Assembly: GCA_023053545.1 (NCBI GenBank)
Contig: JAKZAN010000006.1
Span: 7,761,851 to 7,825,850, forward strand
DNA: 64,000 nt
From: Lepidurus packardi
Taxonomy: Eukaryota > Arthropoda > Branchiopoda > Notostraca > Triopsidae
Direction of reading: 5' to 3'
Shown here piece after piece: positions 1 through 12,000 of this stretch; the first letter of the stretch is position 1; every line of letters starts with the position of its first letter. Made by a program: the position numbers and the translations under genes. The notes beneath the pieces were generated by a model that did not search any database, was not told the DNA's origin, and worked only from the letters and a program-made list of their open reading frames with translations.

Positions 1-1929
1 CGTGTTTGTTTTTGCTTTTAGCAATTCCGGTTTCCAAAGGGTTTCATGGGTTTCACCGCTAATGTCAGAGATCCCTAGAAATTCCCCACTGATTCGAACG
101 TTTTAAAACCTAGTTATAACCCTAGTTGTAAACAGGATGGCTTTTTAGTCTTTCCTGAAAATGCTCATTGCTAAAGTATTCCTTCCTTAAGTATTCCTCT
201 TGAGTTAACATAAATCGGCTTTTTTTTGCGAGGATAATAGACATCATGAACGTGCAAAGTTGGTTATCATTGCGTTATAACCAAAGACAATACAGAGAAT
301 CAATCCTTTTCGGCAGGTGACGTACCGTGAGGACCCGCGGCTGTGTACAGGAGTGCACAGGAGCAAAAGCCAATGGGTTTTCCTTGCCATGACGTCAAAA
401 AGCACCACTTAAGTGTTGAGGATAGACAGGTCCAGGTACATCACCCAGCAAAACATACCATGAAGGCAACCACCTAGATAGGAGTATGTCAGGTGACTAG
501 CAGTGCGCAATTAATAGGTATGTAAGAAAGTCAGTAATAGAAGATGCCAACTTGCCTTTGAGTTTCCGTCATGCATGACGTACTTCGGCCTTGAGGTTTC
601 GCTCAACTTTATTTTATCTACTTGTTTTGTTCGGGGTTTAGCTTATATTTCTTTCGCATGCCAAATAGATTCTGTCATTCGGTACGAATTTTTCCCCACG
701 CGCGCTACCTGTGTTGGACTGCGTATTCAATGCTAAGAGAATACTCAGAACATGATATTTACCTATATACTGTTTCCTGGGCGTTGTAGAATTACAAAGC
801 AGACTTATATTTTCTTTAAATGAATGCATTTCTGAAAATTGACGTTCTTTGTTGAAAGTAAACGTGTCATTAGATTAGCGAAAAAAAGTTTGCCAGAATA
901 TATTACAAATAAATACTTGTATTTCAAACAGCTAAACAAAGGGATCAAGAGGTTTTACCTGCCCTAATCAATCCTGAGGCGGGGCATTGAGAAATCCATG
1001 ATCTTTGGATTGTTAACGGGTATTATTACGACAGAGGTTAGAAATGATCAGTACTAGTAGCACATGCTGCAGCTTCTGGAAGGAATTCGGCGGCAGCCGG
1101 CACAAATCATAATAAATGAAAGTTACTGTTGGAGGCCGCTGCAACTTTAAGCATTGGTATATTCAAGCACTGGTATACAAGAATTAGTACGACGAACATA
1201 GCAGAAGCCATTGCGAAAGTAATTCAACGGTACAAAGTAATAAAAGCTCGAAAGTTAGTACGCTAGGTACAGCAACACCAGCGGCGGCCATGTTGGCATC
1301 GCGTTTCTCTCTAGTGGAAAATAAAAAACGATTGGGAACCATGTTACAGCCAAGACTACCTTCCTCTTATGATACGAAAATAACGCATGAACTATAGTCA
1401 TATCTGTTTGTGGCACGTACTAATTAAGATGGGAGGAATACTGTACGCGCACTCCTACTTCATGCCCTAAGCCTAATATGCACGCAATCCATATGCAATG
1501 TGTAACATAAAGTATAAGATAAAATTGCCTTACGGCTTGCCGTCACTTCTTATGTTTGAATACAGTAAAAACCCGATGCGTCCTTCTATTTTCTGACCTT
1601 TAAAATAAACAAGATAGCGCTTTTTAGACTGACAAAAACCAAACGCCGTACTTAACCTTCCACAAGTTACTCAGCAAAACGTGCTTAGCTAAAGTTCGCG
1701 AAGGTAAAAATACCTTAACTTGCTAATATCAAGCTCAGCTCGCAGAAACTGTTATGCTCCAAGACACGTTTCTAGAAAGAACCATACCGTCGACACAGCA
1801 TTATTTCGCCCTTAAAACTAGCCGCGCTTGAGGGAAACAATCATTCAGTTGCTTGTAGTAAACTCTGAATTTGTAGTTTCTAACAAGCATCAGTTTTGGC
1901 TGTGCAAAGGAATACGAAAAGGAAGCGAT
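1..1929. other. intergenic / upstream region, nothing recognised
   Basis: About 1.9 kb with no coding region I can support; open frames here are short and resemble no family I know. No repeat or RNA gene stands out. The last few hundred bases must hold the promoter and 5' UTR of the Gly/Trp-rich gene that begins at 1930, but I see no clear TATA box. Confidence 0.6.
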
Positions 1930-3158
1930 ATGGGGAAGCTTCCGCTAATTACGCTTTTCCTTATATTAGGGATGACGATGGGACAACTGGCGGCTGCATC
2001 AAACCAAGATGCTTCAGGCAATGAGAGTCCTAACCCACAACAGGAACCAAGTAGGAACACCTTGTAGCCATAGAAAATTTAGCAGCTATATATTACTGTC
2101 CCCAAGGCATTGGAAAAGACGAGCTACCGGCGCCGCGAATGTACACAAAACAGCGTCCAGTACAGAAGAAGCCTATTGTATTGGAGAAAGAACTGAAGAA
2201 GAGTTTCGATTATGAATCAAAGAATGTAGGCGGAGGTTTGTACATGAAACCAATTGAAATCAAACGAACCCGTGGCCAAAACTTTCTTAAGAACGTAAAA
2301 ACGGTTCGGAAAGGGGACTCAAGTTGCGAATCGTCGGGGTCCATTTCGGCGCCATGGATGGATAGAAACCGGAAGGGTTTGAAGGGCTGGGACCGCTGGG
2401 GTGGTTGTGACGGTTGGGGTGGTTGTGGCGGTTGGGGCGGCATGGACGGTTGGGATGGTTGGGGTGGTTGTGGCGGTTGGGGCGGCATGGACGGTTGGGA
2501 TGGTTGGGGTGGTTGTGGCGGTTGGGGCGGCATGGACGGTTGGGGCAGCTTGGGCGGCTGGGGTGGTTGGCCTGGCTGTGGCGACGGCTGGCCTGGCCAT
2601 GGCGGCGGCCACTGGGGTATCGGCGGCTGGACTGGCTGTGGCGGCGGCCACTGGGGTGACTTTGGATGGGGTGACTTTGGCTGGGGAGGTGGCCACTGGG
2701 GTGACGGCGGCTGGGGTGGCTGTGGATGGGGAGGTGACCACTGGGATGGCGGCCTCTGGGGTGGCGGCGGCTGGGGTGGATGTGGGTGGGGAGGTGACCA
2801 CTGCGGTGGCGGCTGGGGTTGCGGCGGCTGGGGTGGCTTGGATGGATGGGACGGCTGTTCCGGTAGTATGTCTCGGGAATTTGGATCTTCAGAAAACGGC
2901 AGATTTGACAGCGGTAGTTGCAGCGGCGAAAGACCAGCGGTATTTAAGAGATTTCGTCCTGTACTCCCAAAGGTGGAAAAAGGCTTTATCAAAGCTAAAA
3001 AGCCTATCGTTGCACATAAGACATCCAAAATTTCTATCCCGAAAGTCGTTTTGAATGACCAAGAGGATGTATATGAACCGTTTGAAGATTCCATAATTAC
3101 AAAGAGCGCTGTTCTGCGAAATCCGGTAGCACAGGTCCAATCTGAAAAGACAGAATAA
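1930..3158 (+). CDS. secreted glycine/tryptophan-rich repeat protein (function unknown)
   Basis: Two exons, 1930-2050 and 2107-3158, joined by a 56-nt GT-AG intron in phase; about 390 residues. The first 23 or so residues form a good signal peptide (MGKLPLITLFLILGMTMGQL, then AAAS), so the product should be secreted. A short Pro/Gln-rich and then basic linker follows (KKPIVLEKELKK). Residues about 135-293 are almost wholly Gly and Trp with scattered Cys, Asp, Met and His, built from WGGCGGWGG- and GGHWGDGGWGG-like units; three perfect 15-residue units lie at the start of this block. The C-terminal 95 or so residues are ordinary and Lys-rich (KAKKPIVAHKTSKISIPKVV), echoing the KKPIV motif of the N-terminal arm. 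I do not recognise the family. Extracellular structural, adhesive or cuticle matrix roles are guesses from composition. The gene is convergent with SMG6. An AATAAA at 3271 suits the 3' end. Confidence 0.72.
2415..2549 (+). repeat. 3 x 45-bp in-frame tandem repeat in the Gly/Trp-rich gene
   Basis: Units 2415-2459, 2460-2504 and 2505-2549 each encode W-G-G-C-G-G-W-G-G-M-D-G-W plus two residues, and are near-identical at the DNA level. The rest of the block to about 2865 is built from more diverged units. The unit length is a multiple of three, so copy-number change would keep the frame. Confidence 0.85.
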
Positions 3159-3270
3159 TTACTCTTCAATGAACTCACCAATTCCAGTTGAATTTCACTG
3201 TAGAAGTTCCTGAATTGAAATATTGGCAAAATTGGCTAACAAATAACCGAATCCGAATTTTTTTTAACGC

Positions 3271-3276
3271 AATAAA
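3271..3276 (+). terminator. polyadenylation signal AATAAA (Gly/Trp-rich gene)
   Basis: A canonical hexamer 113 bp after the stop codon at 3156-3158, on the coding strand. Confidence 0.6.
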
Positions 3277-3729
3277 ATGTACACGCCGGAGTACAATACA
3301 TATTACTTTGGATATTCATTAAACCCACAAGTGCTCTTTTGTTTTGCCATATTGGATAAGGAGTAAAAAAAGAACTAAAAGTACTCATTTTGTCCACCAA
3401 CTAAAAGCTGATTAGAAAAAGATTGAAGGTAATACGAGCTCTGGCTCAAACAATTGATTTGTCCGTTGGCAAAACAAGGAGCTCACTGCAGTCAACACAT
3501 CACAACACAGAATGTCATTAATAAAGACTTAATAGAGACAAATGTTTAGTCACTGCTCCATGGATATTGCAATACATCTTCATTTGATAAGTACGTGTAT
3601 GTAGGAGCCGATGGCAAATATTAAGATGCTTTTTTTAATAAAAAGTCAGGTCTCATCCACTTGACACTTGCGGAAATTAGATATCATGGTTGCAATGCTA
3701 AATGTGTGGAGTATGTTCGCTACAACTGA

Positions 3730-3735
3730 TTTATT
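3730..3735 (-). terminator. candidate polyadenylation signal for SMG6
   Basis: TTTATT on the plus strand reads AATAAA on the minus strand, about 195 bp past the SMG6 stop at 3929-3931. Confidence 0.45.
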
Positions 3736-3928
3736 TACTCTTAGTTAAAAAAATTTAAAAAAATGATCATGATTGTGAGTCTACAGAAGGACACCACCTG
3801 TAGCTATTACACTGTTCTGATCAAAAACGGATTCAGTAACTGTTGATTATCTTTGATGGCTTGGCATAACAAAAATGAGGTGGAATTGAAACAAAAATCT
3901 ACAGTGGTCAGGTCATCAAACGTCTTCA

Positions 3929-5934
3929 TCAAGTCCCAACGGTTGGTGCTAAGTTGGCCCACGCCATGAAATCCGGCAAATCCCTCACAGGGACGTCTTG
4001 CGCCAGGGCTTTGACGCGTAAATTGCGATCCTCCGTCAACAAAACCACATCACGGTGCAATCTGCGAACTCCATCTAAAAACCCCACAAGTGACTTAATA
4101 AGTCAGTGAAAGGAACAACGCAACTTCCCCAAAACTGAGGGTTTTGATTGGCTAAAAATAATACGTTACCTTTATCGCCTATTTCACGACCAGCCTCTCG
4201 GCAAAGGAAAAGACACACTTTTAAGATGCGGTCATCGTTTTTCAAATCCTAACAAAATGCCCCACAATATTACCGTCACCTTCACCAAATCCCTGCGAGG
4301 ACAAGGGCAAAAAAAGGTGGGGAAGTACTCTACCTGCTCTTCGTCTTCTTCTTGGACCAACGTGACCGAAGGCATGACAGTTCCTTTGGTGGTAACGCAT
4401 TTGATTCGCGGATGTCGCTCCTTGAGGAACGCCAAAGCTTGCTTGGCAGCTTCAGCTAGGCGAGCCCCTCGCAGAGATGTCATCTCCGCGGAAGGTATGC
4501 GAATAAAAGATGGTCCTTCGGAAGAATTGGCCCTTGTTCCGCGTCCCAAGCCATCCAATTCGGCCAAAACTAGTAAAAACACAAAAAAAAATAAAGAAAA
4601 AGATTTTTATAAAAAAGGAAACTAACAAGTAGACGTAATCATTGCAAACGCGGTAGCGAAAAAGTCACTTGCGTTAACAATGGTCAAGATTGACAGTCAT
4701 TTCAACTCATTAACAAGATCAGCGCCTTGAGCTCCACTTCTCACATTTTCTTTTGTCCCCCTTTGCACTGGTTCCTGAAATAAAATGGAAAAAAAGTAAC
4801 TTTTCTAGCTTCTCAAAAGCTAACTATTGTTGGCAGCAGAAGGCAATTCAAGAGGTTCACTGCGAGGTTCACTGAACTCAAGTACAAGTCAAAGTGCACG
4901 GCGGGAAGCTAACAGTTCTGATGGTGCACTTCCGTTCTCCCAAGTTGATTAGATCGACGACTTCTTACAAACCCCGCGGTGATAAAATAAATAAAATAAA
5001 AATCCATCTGGGTAGAACCTCTGCAGGCTTACTCCATCGGAATTTCAAGTCACCTGGCCTAACGAAACCCTAATGCATGCTAGCTAGAACATAAACAACC
5101 CGCTCTCAAACCCCAAACCGAGAGAATTAACACAACCAGTCACGATGTTCGACAACGTACTATTAATAAGGTCCAAAACTCAAGCCAAAAGTTTTAAATC
5201 AATTCCCAATTACCGTCACTATTGCCTTCCTTAAAAAACTAACACGTTTTACGAGCCAGCCATATTGGGTAAACTGAACGTGTTTATACGCCAAATGTTG
5301 GCAAAATTCAACGGGCTATGCCAAAAAAAAATAAAAAAAAATTGACGTTTGCATGTATCCCACAAGTAAGAGTCCCCTCTCGCTTTTAGAGCTCGGTACT
5401 TCATACCAACCACAAGTTCACGAGTTATGGAGTACTTGGAAGGTAAAAGTCAAGGTGAGGAATTTAAAGGTTACGTCTTCCAGTTCTGGTATTCCGGTGG
5501 TGGTTCAGGCAAAAGGGAGAGTGCCTTATAACTTATATTACAAGGGAACGGGAGACCAGACTAGACCAATCTTCTCTCATTATGATACACACCTGTGAAC
5601 TTCCCAAACCTCACCCTTCACAAGGTAAAGGTGCAACAATAACCGAGCCAAGTTTCTCACTTTTTTTTTCCTTTTCTTTTCAAAAGGAGCGAACCAAAAC
5701 CAACGTACTGGTAAAGTATGGTGCGGCTAAGAGAGGCTTCGAACGTTCGGACAAGAATGCTGGGTGCTCTTCTTCCACATGAACACTTGTGTGGTCCGCT
5801 CTAACATATATTATTCCCCACTAATTGCTAATGGGGAGCTTAGAAACAGTTGAAAAGTTATGTTGGCAGTTAAATTTTCCTCCTCCTACTATCCCTGACT
5901 TTCGTGTGAGAACTAATACGTGACACCAAGAAAA

Positions 5935-6002
<68 letters not shown>

Positions 6003-9000
6003 GGAAGAGAAAATTTAGCAATGGACAGGGCGGGCTACCGGGGTTCCTAACAAGTCAGGAATAATTGCCGTGCTTGAAGAGTCTTGGACGCCTCTAATTA
6101 CGCTGCCCATTAATAACTGGCATCGTCAAGGCGTAACAGCTAAGTATCTCTCTCGGACTCAACTGAGGCATCTAAAAACGCTGAGACCAGACGGCGACGA
6201 AAGGTTTCGGGAATCTATAAAAACGTTCACCAACAAGATTCCGGAAAGTTTCTCTTCCCCTTATAAATTTTGCTTCGGAAAGCAGTTAAGCTATTTAATA
6301 GGCCCGCACAAAAAATACACTACACGGCCCTCGAGAAACTGTTCTGCCTAAAAGCGAGAAAAAGGCTCAAGGGTTAATTTGGCTCCAAGCAAAAAAAAAT
6401 AAATAATAATAAAAAAAAGTAAAGGAAGTAAGGAAGACAAAAAAAAAATTGAAAAAAATTATCAAAGGCCCGAACGATCGCGTCATATGGCGAAAGGTTC
6501 TTTGTAGCACATTTCAGCCATTTTTTCCAAATGTAGTTCCCTCTCCTTGTAACGACTGAACGGAAATGTCGCATGCGAGGTCGTCAACCCGGATGGAATT
6601 TTCCACGCAATGGAGAGCTTGCACCCGACTTAATTCACCATATTATTTGTTTTATAGCTCGGCGGTACCCCATGTTATCCGCGGTAATAGCAAAACGGTC
6701 AGCAAAAAACAAGACACACTTGAAAAGTCAGTAGTCCTTAGAAATCACGAGTCGTTTCCTACGTCAGAAAGATTAAAGATTTGTCATTTTTCGTCGCGTC
6801 ATTTGTAAGGAAAAAGGGACCTTCTGAGGGGTACTGGCCAAGACGTGTTGCAATTGTTACGTACGAGTGGTACAAGTCGAAAGATCAAGACCGGAAATGG
6901 TGCCCAAAACCTGGTCATTACTGCGTCCAAATCCAAAGCTTACACAACCCAACCTCTCTGTTGTGGGATAACCTTCTAACCCCCTCCATGTGGCACTCAA
7001 TTACGTACCCAATTAGACTTTACACCTACTCATTCCCCCCAGGATAATCACCGGGTGTGCCAAAAGCAGAGCAAAGTTATGGAACTAATGATTGCGCAGG
7101 AACAAGCGCAACAAACAAGTTTATTCTGTACGAAATCGACGGAGTAATGCTTGAATGATGCTTCCTATACTTGAAGAAAACGACTCGAGCGATAAGAGCG
7201 TACTAACTTAATGGAATCTCTCCATGTCTCAACAAAAAACAACAATCAAAACCTCCAAAAAGGCACTTTCCGAAAAACGTTGCGCCTAGTCACGTCTTTA
7301 CTATATCACACAGTCACAGCCTGGGGTTAATGACAAATAACTCTCGATTTTTCAACAATGCAGTAGGCCAAAGGTGTCCCTCCATTGTTTGATTTCTCGA
7401 TTTTTCAAAACGTCGATTTTTTCTATATTTTTTTTACTAACAAAAGGAGGAAAATGTTGCTTCCAGGAAAGTTTCTTTTCATACTGTGCAGTAATAAAGG
7501 TTATAAAGCTACAACCGGGCAATTTTAGTATCTGGACTGGACGGTAAATAACTGGTATCTCAAGCGAGATCCGACAAGGAATTAACTCGCATAATTAGAG
7601 TCGTAAGGAATACAAAGCCAGGTCAATAGACAGTTAAGAAATCGGTCCCGTTGTAACCATGGACCTCCTTTATCTACCCTGTTCTTCCCCGCAAGCGCAG
7701 GCAAAAGTCCCCAAAACTACGCCAAATTCCCATTAAAAGTCTTATAAACTGTACAAAAAACAACTTAAAAACGGCGCTGTAAAAAATAAATAAAATAAAG
7801 GTTCTCGGCCTTGCCATGCGGCAAATCCAAACCGTCAAGGTTGCCAAGGACGTTCATGCAAGAATTTTTCTGGTGCTTCCCGAACTTTTTTTTTATGTTA
7901 TTTTAACTTAAACCGGGCATTCCACCACCGAGCCGCAAGACGTTTATCGAAAGCATTAGCTGCTTGTTCATCAGATATAAGCTCTATTGCAATACATTGC
8001 GCAACGATTCTTTATATCTAGCTTTACTTGCACCTTTTTCTTTTTTATTCCCTCTTTAACGCATGGGGACCTCTCGAAGGTATTTCTGTGCTGTTAAGAA
8101 AGGGCCACGAAACAAAATCATGTTTGGAAACTCATAAAAGATGACTCACAATAGACAAAGCTAATCTCCGAGAGCTAATCTTTGATTTTGATGAGACCCT
8201 GTGGAATCTCAGCTGCTGTTCCCAGTTTTTTCCTGCTCTAAACCACATGTATAGAAATAAAATCTTCGTCAGTATGGTGCCAGTTTTGTACTTCTTCTTT
8301 TTCTTTTACTTAATTAAACAGCAAGTCAAAAAGTGGAGGGTGCTTCTTGTCTCGAAAAAGCAAAGTTCAAGGAAGGTCGAATCTTCCCAAGATTCCCAGA
8401 AGCTGCCCAAGCAAACCAGAAGTCCATCCCTTGTTATAAAGTGATGCGCCAAAGCCTTGAAAAACCGAAAGAGATACCATATGGCTGTCAAACGCCATCC
8501 GCTAAACCTAACACAAAGCCCCGACTACCACAAAATTTACACTCAAAGTATACTTTTACCTCCACGTAAGTATATCTCAAATAACCACCTTTTTACCTCA
8601 AAAAAAGACTCGATTTGAAACGCGGCTTCCTAGTTCGCCCAAAAAAGGTGTCCAAGTTAAGCACCAAGGTTTTTGCAAGGACTTGGAATCCGAGTCTTTT
8701 ATGCTACTTTTTTTAATACTTTACTCTGGGGTGTCATGTTGGAAGCTTTTTTTGGCAAACATCTGAAGCGCGTAGGCAAACTAGTCGGTGATCCGTTAAA
8801 AGTTTAAAAGCTTCCACGCCGCCATATCATTAGTGGAAACGATAACTGAATTAAATCATGGATCTCTTAAAAAGAACACAGGGTTTACAAGGAGTTTTTC
8901 CCCTTATCTCTGTCATCGTCAACACCAGGTTATCGGACCACCATCGTCACACGGCAGCAAGGGGACAATAGCCAGGTAAACTGCCCTCAGTTGTCTTGTG

Positions 9001-12000
9001 GAGATTCTTATCAAGGATTTCTCCACCACATTAATCTTTTTCCGCGGTCTCTTTCCTTTTCGGGTTCTCAAACACACGACACCCTGCCCAGTATCCAAAC
9101 TTTCATCACGTCAAACATCACCAAATCCTCAACTGCGCCAAAGGAGATTGCTTCCCATTTTTTTTTTATTTTATTTCTTAAATTTTAATTTCCACATTCT
9201 ACCTGCCGGAAATTATTCAGAAAAGCTGTTGAATATTCCCAAGAAATTTCTTGCATTTCCTCCTGGACAAAAAATGGGTTTCCAAATGGATTTGGACCCC
9301 TAAAAAAGCTTGGAAATAAAATCAACAAAAACAAAAAATAATAATAATAATAAAGTTTAGACCCTGGGATGGGGGCTCCTGGATATAAAAGAGCGTCTGA
9401 GCCGTCTGTCCGGCGTCTCTCGACCATTGACCCCTGGATGAACTTTCAGCTTAACTGCTAGTATCATTATCTAGTCTTATTGTACCGACCACGCAGGTAA
9501 AATGTGAGACGCATTCCAGGTTCCAAGTACCAACAAAGACCTGACATTTTAACAGTTCAAAACTAAAAACTAAAATAAGAATAAAGAAAACGTCACAACT
9601 TTATGCGCGTCGCAGACTCGCAGTAGGTACCAAAGACACTGGGAATTACCGTAACGATTAGCCAAGGTCACAAACTACATCTAGCAATCCTCAGCAACAG
9701 GTAGGCTGAGCTATTCCCAGAATTAACGGCTCATACCATGTAATCCGGGCACTCGTCCCGGTTTCTGTCATAATATTGAAGAGAGAATCGGCTGTTTCGA
9801 AATAAACAAAAAAATATTTCTTATTTTATTTTTTACAAAGAGAAGAGCTTATAGAGACACTTGTACCACAATAGCTGCCCTACACGGTGAAGTAGGTGAA
9901 GGAACGGGCGGATTCCGTCCTTCAGAATCTATGTTATTTTGTTTGTCGCCCATTTTGGTTGAAAAACCAAGAAAGAAGTTCCTGGTTCGGTACGGTTTTT
10001 TTGCCTTTCGGCGAGGAAATTATCCATCTTTAGGGCCTATTCAGTGGCGAAGGTTTTCGAGAAGGAAATTGACGCCGTGGTCAGGCATTCCTTCATGCAA
10101 CCTGCAACGGTACCCCTGGCTTCATTTGTTTGAGGGTCATTGGGGAACTACGCATTTTAGCAATGATTCTGGAGCATTTTTCTTTGCCTAACGGGGCTTT
10201 TCTTTTCGAACCACTTATATTACACCATAGTGTTAGTTTGAGTTTATTTTACTGCAGATTACAACGACGCCTGACACCAAAAAAGCTTCTTTAGAATCAA
10301 CAAGTTGCTTTACGCTTATCGTTTTTTTTTTTATCCGCGTTCTGAATACCAGTTTTGGTTTGCGTTGTAGAGACCAAGGTAGAGATAGATGGCTTGTTGT
10401 AGCAGTTGGGGGAAGGGATTGACAGTTTTAATGGGCAAATATGAGCGCTAAACAATCCCAATTTCACGATTCAATAGCTGGTCAATACAATTGCTGGGAC
10501 GTGCTTTGCGAGATCTGCAAGTCTGCAGCACAAAGCAGCCCAAAGCTGACGTTAATTATGTCGGCTTGCGAACACTCCCCAAAACAAGGCAAGAATTTGT
10601 TCGCCTTCCATCCCCGTATTTAATCAGACAGTCCCAAGCAAGGTTAACGCACGTCGTTGGACGATTTATCCATAAAATTGCTTCGTGAGTTTTTTTTCCC
10701 TTTTTTCCCCCACGAAAAGCTCCCCCGTTTAAAAGAACAATCGTCACAAAAGGGACAAAGCTCAATTTGAAAAGAGAAGAGACACTGGGGAGGACAGAAA
10801 TATGCCGAAGATCCTCGTCTTAACTTAATTTATTGGTATTATTAAGGCTAGCTTTTTTGTCGTCTTTAATGGAACATGGCTCAGCAAGTTCCACTTAGTG
10901 GATTGGGAAATCTCGCGAGTCCCAATACAAAAAAAATATCTTGATCGAAACCTCTGTATCTTCTATAAGTGGTTAAACGGACAGTGAGAGGTGTTCTTGT
11001 TGTCCTCCTTTATTAAAGTCTTTTTTCCCCTTTTTTAATAAGAAAAAAAGAAAGTCCAAGTTTGACGATACCGCGCTAAATTGCGCCAAAAAAATGACAA
11101 CTGAGACAGGATGACAAACGAGAAAACCTTTCTTGGAAAAAGTCCCTTCGCGGGTTCTACAACATTCCATGCAACGCGGAAAAAGAACAGAAAGCAGAAA
11201 GTACAGAGAGGGTAACAATGGTCGACTTACCAATTAGCGGTACTACCAAGGTATAGGGACCTTCGCTGACCAGTTTGCGAAGCGCAAAAATATGGTCGAT
11301 GTAACAATTTGTATCTGCCACCACTAACCTGGGGTGAACTTCGATTTCCACTTTAACGGAACCTCTCAAAACAGCCTGGAAAAATAATAATTACACAAAA
11401 TGATTTGATTTATTGGGAAAATTATTACGAAAATCGATTGATAATACTCATTTTAAGAGGGATTCGATTATGAATTAGACAAAATGATTGACATAATTTA
11501 ATAATTAGATAGTTACTGTACTTTCATTAATAATTTTAATTTATTAGTACATTAATTATTACTAAGTTAATTAAACTATACAATTATTCTCAAATTAATT
11601 CTTTTAAATTCATTATTAATTTGAATTTATTAGTATATTAATTATTACTAAGTTAATTTTCCTATGCGATTATTCTCAAATTAATTGAAGCTTTTATATA
11701 TTTTCTTGTCGATCGCAGCGTAGGCTTTCACGTACTGATTTTTTAATATTAAATTGTTATTATTTCATTATTATTATTTCAATTTAGTTTCTGTTTCGGT
11801 TGTTAAGGTTCCCGTATACCTTAGCTTATTGTTGGGAAAGAGTCAACGATGGCGCTGATGTCTGTTATCGCTTTACCAATGCCTTGCGTAAGAAAAAAAA
11901 AAAAAAAAAAAAAACCTAATTGTCGGCAAACTTTTTTCGTTTGCTTTGATCTTGAAAGTACAATTTGTCACCACAATTTGCTATAGCAGCACAATGTCCC

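Larger units (their letters stand above)
3159..3928. other. convergent 3' intergenic region (Gly/Trp gene / SMG6)
   Basis: No gene seen. It holds the 3' UTRs of both neighbours: AATAAA on the plus strand at 3271-3276 for the Gly/Trp-rich gene, and TTTATT at 3730-3735 (AATAAA on the minus strand) about 195 bp beyond the SMG6 stop codon. Confidence 0.6.

Noticed and set aside
1828-1929. In-frame extension upstream of the Gly/Trp protein start
   Set aside because: It begins at a TTG; the ATG at 1930 starts directly with a textbook signal peptide.
2210-3229. Long proline-rich open frame antisense to the Gly/Trp-rich gene, about the same length
   Set aside because: Complement of GGN/TGG codons reads as Pro codons and avoids stops automatically; it lacks a signal peptide or domain and has no sign of independent coding.
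5353-5782. Two short plus-strand frames just upstream of the poly-A run, considered as a retrocopy
   Set aside because: They resemble no known protein and no target-site duplication is visible.
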